Origin: Anaerolineaceae bacterium
GTDB lineage: Bacteria > Chloroflexota > Anaerolineae > Promineifilales > Promineifilaceae
DNA: 64,000 nucleotides
Assembly (NCBI GenBank): GCA_002699125.1
Contig: PABI01000152.1
Span: forward strand, 1-64,000
Direction of reading: 5' to 3'
Shown: positions 58,701 to 64,000 of the stretch, one piece after another
Layout of the letters: every line of letters begins with the position of its first letter
How positions within the stretch are numbered: position 1 is the first letter of the stretch
Notes under the pieces: generated by a model
Told to the model about the DNA's origin: nothing
What the model saw: only the letters and a program-made list of their open reading frames with translations
Database searches by the model: none
Translations under genes and position numbers: made by a program

Positions 58701-59090
58701 GTCTTGTTGGTAGCTGTCATTGTGGAAATGGGCCAGCAGCACGCTGTACTTGTTTTTGTCTCGCAGATATTGGACCTGGGCCGTATACCCTTCGTCGGAT
58801 TGCAGACGGCCGTAAGCCCCGCGCAGATAAGTGTATTCACTTCGTTCGCGTCGTCCGGAGGCTGCCTGATTATAATTTCGCTTGGCGTTGGGTACGAGCA
58901 GCGTGAGCAGCGCGTCAACCAGTGTAGATTTACCCGAGCCGTTTTCCCCGGTGAGTAAAGCCGTAGCGCCGTGCGGCTCGATACGCCACACCCTGTCATT
59001 GAAGGTGCCCCAGTTGTACAGTTCCAGCGTGTGCAGACGAAAGCCGGTAGGGGAATCGTTGGTACGAAAATCAAAAAGTGACTGCTGCAT
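55740..59090 (-). CDS. jetC: Wadjet JetC, SMC/MukB-like ATPase
   Basis: Walker A LLTGENGSGKSTLVDALLTLL; long coiled coil; signature SGKSGGQKTKLAYTIL; Walker B FRFVVIDEAFSRSDENNSRY. Confidence 0.95.
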   Translation of the reverse strand: MQQSLFDFRTNDSPTGFRLHTLELYNWGTFNDRVWRIEPHGATALLTGENGSGKSTLVDALLTLLVPNAKRNYNQAASGRRERSEYTYLRGAYGRLQSDEGYTAQVQYLRDKNKYSVLLAHFHNDSYQQDVTLAQVFWLNDGVKKFYVVANCALSIADQFTDFETIADLKKQLRQMKGVTLEEQFNRYSRHFRKLFGLRSDKALDLFNQTVTIKEIGELNDFVRQHMLEKTDAQEKIGQLQEHYENLMLAYQAMQKAEQQLALLRPLADEARKYEAAQAEIDVLRGCQAAIPVYFAGKKWQLLQTAVVAAETDRDAAQGQLNQLGEQIAHLRRQDTDLQIAISSDETGRRLRELAQEIEHTRQRQQRKEADAQQYDQIARTLSLSLYKDEVTFAENRRQAANLTTQIHKQLETAAEQLRQAQITENELEQEQNKVQQEVTSLHGRASQIPGQNLDLRTQILDALAIDEGEVPFVGELLQVKARERNWQGAIERLLHNLGLRLLVPDRHYGRFSRYVNENHLNGRLIFHRVPEDGEYNPHRPENPHALRHKLEIKPDTPYYDWLENEIIERYDYTCCETMAEFDRAHRAITPTGLSKTGGHRYEKDDRRRLDDRRTYILGWSNKEKIRALEEELADIKKRLQQAKKQIQAAKAAQQQAHQQQDRLNNLLAFTDFAQLDWRREAAQVQQLEAQKARLEQSSNRLQQLQTELAQIQGQLKAVAQERDKQADIVSKLEYQISQYQRELEEARADVREADDAAMAQYAPRIKAQVTVPITLKNVDRLWRDVITHFQVASDSEQRRANTFMGRLLKLMQEYKDAYPAETADFDAAVESIPEFNRELARIEHDDLPQYTARFRRMRDEKVIEAIALFQADLHKYVEEIQENIANLNQSLHTIDYTPDTYIQLLTENSRDAEIREFRQMLKDCLVDVGRQRTEEAYEAGFAKVRDLITRFKEETRWTTKVTDVRHWLSFAAIERYRADDSEKHYYSDSSGKSGGQKTKLAYTILASAIAFQFGLEQGKARAESFRFVVIDEAFSRSDENNSRYAMQLFQKLDLQLLVVTPLTGIHIVEPFIHACHFVWNNGEGNHSQVHTMSIQQFRQERLAYLNQGDTKDTIR

Positions 59091-59141
59091 AAGGTTGTTT
59101 CTTTTTGCAGCCGCGAAGAAGGCATAGCCTTTTTCCGAGGC

Positions 59142-59711
59142 TTAATCCTCTTGAATATATTCTTCCAGCTGGTCGCGGATTTCCACCAGCGTATCGGCAG
59201 AGATTTTTGCTTTAATAATGCGACGGACTTCGTATAGGTCTTCGGTATCGGAACTGTTTAGCTTTTTGAGGAAGCTGACGTTTTCCACCTGGCGGATAGC
59301 GCTGTCGATGCGCCGTTCCAGCCGGGTCATATCGGTTTGTTCCGGAAAGAAAAGCTGCATCATCTCCTGAATTTGCGCCCGGCTAAGCACGTAGCGCGGT
59401 TCATCAGGGGTACGGGCATCAAACTGCTGCAGGCTTTCGCGCAGCAGCACACAGAGCAGCGTTGCGTCGTAGGTAAGCGGGATGCGGCGCACTAAACGCG
59501 GCAGGTTTGCGATCCCATCCTCGTCGTCTGGTTGAGTAAGATAGGCATACCCCTCAACTTCATCTAGGTGTATCTGCAAGCCGATGGCTTCAAAGTGGCG
59601 CTGGATGGGCGCGGCATAGCTGATCAGCTGCTCCCACTGCTTATCATCATAGTAGACGACGCCTTGGAGCAGTTTCAAAATGAGTGAAGCGTATGGTAAT
59701 GGTTCTTCCAT
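59142..59711 (-). CDS. jetB: Wadjet JetB (DUF4194)
   Basis: MukE-like size and position between jetA and jetC; YDATLLCVLLRESLQQFDARTPDEPRYVLSRAQIQEMMQLFFPE. Confidence 0.88.
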   Translation of the reverse strand: MEEPLPYASLILKLLQGVVYYDDKQWEQLISYAAPIQRHFEAIGLQIHLDEVEGYAYLTQPDDEDGIANLPRLVRRIPLTYDATLLCVLLRESLQQFDARTPDEPRYVLSRAQIQEMMQLFFPEQTDMTRLERRIDSAIRQVENVSFLKKLNSSDTEDLYEVRRIIKAKISADTLVEIRDQLEEYIQED

Positions 59712-59753
59712 TTTTGTTTACCATGGTGCCTACGAAGAGCAGAATGTTTTTTA

Positions 59754-61217
59754 TCATTCTCCATCTCTTGGTAGTGCATTTTTAAATACGATACGCGGTA
59801 GGCGGATTATACGGCCGTTTTCACCCAGCACGATTTCCTCCCAACCGGACTCATCAATATGGTGTGCCTCATCATCGGTGGCCAGCAAAATGTACGTGAG
59901 GAGTTCAGCCAGACCTTGCGTGAGGGGATAATGGGCGGCTATCTCTCCTAATGTCACAACTGGCCTTTGGGCCAGCAGGGTGGCAACGCGCCGACGCAGC
60001 CGACTTTTATCGATGAAAAACTGGCTGAAGAGGACCGCTAAATCGGATACCGACAAATCGAGGGTTTCCGTGGCGGGTTCCACATCGGCAAAGCTGGTGA
60101 CACTCGGTGGCGACCACAATGGTCGTTCCAGAGGCATATCAATAGCCGGTCCATCTTCGACCCAGAGCCAGGTTTTGTCGTCAAGCGATTCTACCGCCAG
60201 GCGAACGGCCATTTGTTTAATCTCCATTGTCAGATCCATTACCCGGCGGGCTTCGGCCAGATTTTGTTCATCCAGCAGTTTGCGCAGCTGCTCACCCAAC
60301 CGACGGTTAGATTCCACAATTTTGGCGGCGGCATCAACCAAGCTGCGTTTGAGGCGCCGCAGGCGCAGCGTTTGTGTCGAGTCTAGCTGCTGAAGGTCGG
60401 GAAGCTGGTAAACGGCCGTGAGCAGTTCTTGCAGCTCTTCCTGCCGCCGGGTAGAAATCAGAAACTCCCAAAAGGCATAAAAGCTACGCCCTTGGTCCGA
60501 CTCCTTTAGGGCGGCATCTGCATCCAGCACGTGGCCTACGATGTGCCCTTTACGCGCCTCCGTTGCCAACTGCTGCGTCTGTACCTGACGAGCAATAAGG
60601 CGAAAATTTTCTTCTACTTCGCGAAAGTCACCTAATAATCGACGGGCAACATCGTTCGCCTCGAAAAATCGCTCCTTGATTTGCGTTTGGGAGTATTGCT
60701 CAATCTGACCAGTAGCCTGAATCGCCTCAATTTGTGCCTGAATCTCTGCCTTTTCTTTTTCTAACTGTTCCAATCGCGTGGCTACATCTACCGTGCCATA
60801 AATAACGATTTCTTGAAGCAAGTCAAAGATACGTAAAAAGCGGGACTCTGTGCCCACAAATTCACTCTTTTGCAGATCCTCTACCCAGGCAATCGCTCGC
60901 TCGCTGTCTGGCGTCAGTTCGTAGACGGGATCGTCGCTGCTGGAATCGTAGTAACGGCGTAAAAAGCGATGCGCATCGTCGCACCAAAGCCGCAGGTAGG
61001 AAACGGCCGTGCCACTGTAACGACCTGGATGGCTTTCCTGTAATGCTTCCAGGTAAGCCGTCAGGTTCTCAAGCATTTCTGTGTGTGGAATCGTAGACCG
61101 CTGTTTCTGCTTAAATTGATCCACCAAAAAGCTGAGAATCAGGGGTGCATTCTGACTCTGTAGTAGTTTGATTGCAGCAGACTGTTGCAGGCTGGACAGG
61201 AGATCATCATGGTGCAT
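59754..61217 (-). CDS. jetA: Wadjet JetA (DUF3375)
   Basis: LLQSQNAPLILSFLVDQFKQKQRSTIPHTEMLENLTAYLEAL...; first gene of the jetABCD order. Confidence 0.9.
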   Translation of the reverse strand: MHHDDLLSSLQQSAAIKLLQSQNAPLILSFLVDQFKQKQRSTIPHTEMLENLTAYLEALQESHPGRYSGTAVSYLRLWCDDAHRFLRRYYDSSSDDPVYELTPDSERAIAWVEDLQKSEFVGTESRFLRIFDLLQEIVIYGTVDVATRLEQLEKEKAEIQAQIEAIQATGQIEQYSQTQIKERFFEANDVARRLLGDFREVEENFRLIARQVQTQQLATEARKGHIVGHVLDADAALKESDQGRSFYAFWEFLISTRRQEELQELLTAVYQLPDLQQLDSTQTLRLRRLKRSLVDAAAKIVESNRRLGEQLRKLLDEQNLAEARRVMDLTMEIKQMAVRLAVESLDDKTWLWVEDGPAIDMPLERPLWSPPSVTSFADVEPATETLDLSVSDLAVLFSQFFIDKSRLRRRVATLLAQRPVVTLGEIAAHYPLTQGLAELLTYILLATDDEAHHIDESGWEEIVLGENGRIIRLPRIVFKNALPRDGE

Positions 61218-61582
61218 CTTTGAATTATAGGCAAAACTTTGATGAGAGGATAGGAACGACTGTAGTTAATTGGTAGGATGATGTGGGGCAGGGTAAGACA
61301 GTACCTGTGGGGGGCTAATTCAGCCGCAGTTCAACGGCACGATTGACAGTGCCTTCCTGCGTGCTAAAAGATGGTATTTGGCAAAAGAAAGCACTCGAAG
61401 CCGATATTGTGACTCATTCCTTAGTTGATTCGTCGTATCTTGGCAAAAAAAGGTTGCTATGGCTGGTGGTATCTGGTTACCAATACATGTAGAAACCCAG
61501 CCACGTAGTATAATGTTAAACATAATGGAGTATGATACCTGAAAGTCAACTATGCTTCTAATAATCAGACGAGGAAAACGAT

Positions 61583-61780
61583 ATGTCTGAAAAAAACCTA
61601 CGAACAATGGATGTTGATAAATTCCAGTTGTTAGCGGATGAGTTCATTGACCGCGCATCACAGGACCTGGGGGAAATGCCCGCTTCCATCTTCTTTGAGC
61701 TGCCATTTGATAAAATGGCTGAAAGTGTGACTGAAACGACAGAAGCTAAGGGCGAGATTATTATCACGCAACCAGAATAA
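61583..61780 (+). CDS. Small acidic uncharacterised protein (65 aa)
   Basis: MSEKNLRTMDVDKFQLLADEFIDRASQDLGEMPASIFFELPFDKMAES...; gaggaaaacgat upstream. Confidence 0.5.
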   Translation: MSEKNLRTMDVDKFQLLADEFIDRASQDLGEMPASIFFELPFDKMAESVTETTEAKGEIIITQPE

Positions 61781-61839
61781 AAAACACACTCAGATTAATC
61801 CCAGCTGCCTGATCCTTTAATGCGACGTTCTGGAAAAAC

Positions 61840-62097
61840 ATGACGACGAAAGAAACGAAAAAAACAGTTGTTCAAACCGAAATCCCTGACAGGCTGTTAA
61901 TGCAGGAGCAAACTCTCATTGCAACGGGTTGGTTTCGCGATTTAAACGAACTGATGCTAGATGCTTTACGTCGCTTTCTGGAGTCTCATCGGGCCGATTT
62001 ATTGGAGGAGTTTATTCGCCATGATGTCGAATGGGGTTTGACCGGGAAGGAGCTTCATTCTGGCGGGGACAAGTTTGATGAGGAGATAAACTCGTAA
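61840..62097 (+). CDS. Ribbon-helix-helix-like small protein (putative antitoxin)
   Basis: VVQTEIPDRLLMQEQTLIATGWFRDLNELMLDALRRFLESHR; TAATG overlap with the next gene. Confidence 0.55.
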   Translation: MTTKETKKTVVQTEIPDRLLMQEQTLIATGWFRDLNELMLDALRRFLESHRADLLEEFIRHDVEWGLTGKELHSGGDKFDEEINS

Positions 62098-62339
62098 TGC
62101 TGGATTCCAAGCCACTTGCCCAGATCACGCAAGAAGCCATCCAAATTCTGTATGAGAAGCTTGGCATTGTTGATACAGTACGCTTTCTAAACCAGTTTAC
62201 AATTGGCTACGGCGATTATACGGCCGAAAGGGATGCGCTCTTTGCTGATATAACACTAGATGATATTTTGACCAACATTAAACGTAAGCGGAAACAAGAA
62301 GAGAATCGGCTGTTGATTGATCTCGATAACCAATCGTAA
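62097..62339 (+). CDS. Small uncharacterised protein coupled to the RHH-like gene
   Basis: ITQEAIQILYEKLGIVDTVRFLNQFTIGYGDYTAERDALFADITLDDILTNIKRKRKQ; starts within the upstream stop (TAATG). Confidence 0.55.
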   Translation: MLDSKPLAQITQEAIQILYEKLGIVDTVRFLNQFTIGYGDYTAERDALFADITLDDILTNIKRKRKQEENRLLIDLDNQS

Positions 62340-62397
62340 CGTCAGTGCGATATATCCTTGCCAAAAACCGATTAATGCCTTGGTAAATCCTCACCAA

Positions 62398-62946
62398 TTA
62401 TACATCGCCAAAATGGCGCATGATCCCAGATACCTGCTCAGTCACATAATCCCCATATCCCCACCCCATCCAGCCTGCGTCACGTGCCAGGCGGGGCAGC
62501 CGGAGGGACAGGTCTCCTTCTTCGTATAAATGGGGGTTTGCCAGTAACAAGTCACGGAAATCGTCGAGCATTAATTCAAGTCCTTCATAAAACGGCTCAT
62601 CAATATCGCCATACTGTGTCGTAAAGCGCGTACCTGTCTCGACAAAAGTCAGCATTAAATCCAGTGTGCCCAGAGCATCACCGGTTAGCTGCCGATAGTC
62701 AGCTACAGGACGAGCGGCCAGCAGCATATTGGGTAGATCTGGCATCCCCCAAGTATCAGTCGTGAAGAACATCTCTACGATACGCTGCCGATATTTTGCC
62801 AAAAGTGATTCATCGCGTTGGCTCTCAGCGGCCAGCTGCTGCCCGCACCAGGGACAATAAGGGAAAGGCGCTTCTGACAACAACTCTGCCAATGCCATGC
62901 GGTGGGTTTGCCAATGGGCGCAGGTACAGGTAATGTTTTCGGTCAT
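62398..62946 (-). CDS. Uncharacterised protein with N-terminal Cys/His zinc-binding-like motif
   Basis: CTCAHWQTHRM...YCPWCGQQLAAE. Confidence 0.5.
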   Translation of the reverse strand: MTENITCTCAHWQTHRMALAELLSEAPFPYCPWCGQQLAAESQRDESLLAKYRQRIVEMFFTTDTWGMPDLPNMLLAARPVADYRQLTGDALGTLDLMLTFVETGTRFTTQYGDIDEPFYEGLELMLDDFRDLLLANPHLYEEGDLSLRLPRLARDAGWMGWGYGDYVTEQVSGIMRHFGDV

Positions 62947-62949
62947 TTA

Positions 62950-63369
62950 TTACTCCAGATACACAGCTGACGCAGCAAAAGCGTCTTCCGGCTTGCCGAT
63001 GAAGCTGCCGTCGGGAAACACGGAAAGTTCGTACTTTTCATGGCTGTAGGTGTAAAAGGCAAATCCCCATTCATCGCCGCCAAAATAACGCAGTCGGCAC
63101 AGGTGCGTGGGCGTGTTGCGCAGTCGTTCCATCATTTCTTCGCGGGTTTCCGGCCAATCTTCGGGCGGCCAGCCCTCACTCAGATTTGGTTCGGTATAGG
63201 CGTCGATGTAGCAAAACTGGCCGCGGAAGCGAATATCTAGCCGGGTATACTGCCCGGCATAGTTTTCAGCAGCAAAATTCTCAATTCGCTGTGTCACTTC
63301 TTGTTTTTTGCTTTCCGGAATCTTTTTTCCACCGGAATTGGGAGCAAACACCCACTGCTTTTGGGGCAT
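62950..63369 (-). CDS. Uncharacterised 139 aa protein
   Basis: Coherent ORF 3 bp upstream of the preceding gene on the same strand. Confidence 0.5.
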   Translation of the reverse strand: MPQKQWVFAPNSGGKKIPESKKQEVTQRIENFAAENYAGQYTRLDIRFRGQFCYIDAYTEPNLSEGWPPEDWPETREEMMERLRNTPTHLCRLRYFGGDEWGFAFYTYSHEKYELSVFPDGSFIGKPEDAFAASAVYLE

Positions 63370-63615
63370 TTCTTACTCTCCTTACCGCGTTTAAGATGCA
63401 CTTAACGGGATAGTTTTTCTGCTGGGTAAAACGACTGTTTTCCAAACTCTATATCATGCGCACATTTTCTATCCAATAGTGACAAGTCGCAAGCTCTCAG
63501 TTAAAAACAGATCTCCGAACAATCTATGTCTATATTGTCATGCACACTTTTTTGTGCATCCAAGTTTTCAGATTCTCGCCTGGGTGGGAATGACAGCCGC
63601 AATTTTAAAAAAGTC

Positions 63616-63984
63616 TCATACCAGTTCTGTAGCCGCATTGCTTCGATACATCCCTAACAGCATTTTCCCGAGTTCATCCACCGAAAAAGCAAAGTCTAAA
63701 ATATACTCCCCCTCTTCTCGCGATATTTTGTGTTTTTCAGGTTCCTGTCCAAGTTTGAAGTCAAATTCCAGCATCAGTTGAGTGGATTCGATGATAGAAG
63801 TTACTTCCCGCGGTAGGCGTTCTCCCCATTTGAAGCTGGTAAGCTCAGTCAATATTTTCATTCGCTCTTTGGGCAAGAAATATAGCCAATTGGCTTTCAA
63901 ACGGTGCCAAAAAAATTCATGGTTAGTGAAGTTATGAAGAGCAGTTTTGGCCATACGTTTTTGTCGCTCATTGTCTCGTTGCAT
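63616..63984 (-). CDS. Uncharacterised protein, may extend past the window
   Basis: Coherent ORF at the window edge; start uncertain. Confidence 0.35.
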   Translation of the reverse strand: MQRDNERQKRMAKTALHNFTNHEFFWHRLKANWLYFLPKERMKILTELTSFKWGERLPREVTSIIESTQLMLEFDFKLGQEPEKHKISREEGEYILDFAFSVDELGKMLLGMYRSNAATELV

Positions 63985-64000
63985 GTATTCAAGATAGTCG

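Noticed and set aside
1-64000. tRNA, rRNA or prophage structural genes
   Set aside because: None recognised by eye; a tRNAscan/Infernal run would be needed to exclude small RNAs.

Overview
64 kb accessory region, probably from a Chloroflexota (Anaerolineae-like) genome; taxonomy is inferred only from protein style. The main organising feature is seven same-strand copies of a ~1.1 kb repeat unit (one cut by the left window edge). Each copy encodes a ~270 aa protein with four N-terminal TM helices (DUF2637-like), a coiled coil and a C-terminal winged-HTH. Each has a conserved ~200-250 bp leader containing an imperfect palindrome, and several have TIR-like ends. These units divide the window into blocks of unrelated cargo. 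The blocks are: (A) a four-gene REC/GAF/S1/histidine-kinase operon; (B) a PKD-type membrane protein; (C) a PEP-synthase/PPDK-like enzyme; (D) a HARE-HTH/pRiA4b-ORF3-like gene, a SNF2 helicase plus SWIM pair, a high-GC five-gene operon (S8 protease, DUF6603-like protein, three very large uncharacterised proteins) and an ASCH-like protein; (E) SH3b-LTD and PLD-LTD secreted proteins; (F) a gene cleanly interrupted by a ~1.19 kb IS with a 6-bp TSD; (G) AbiE genes next to a complete Wadjet type I (JetABCD) locus, followed by small TA-like genes. Two genes carry an in-frame nonsense codon. The octamer ACGGCCGT is strongly over-represented in some blocks and nearly absent from others. Best candidates for something undescribed are the DUF2637-wHTH repeat family and the S8/DUF6603 giant-protein operon. 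All domain calls come from reading motifs; no searches were run.
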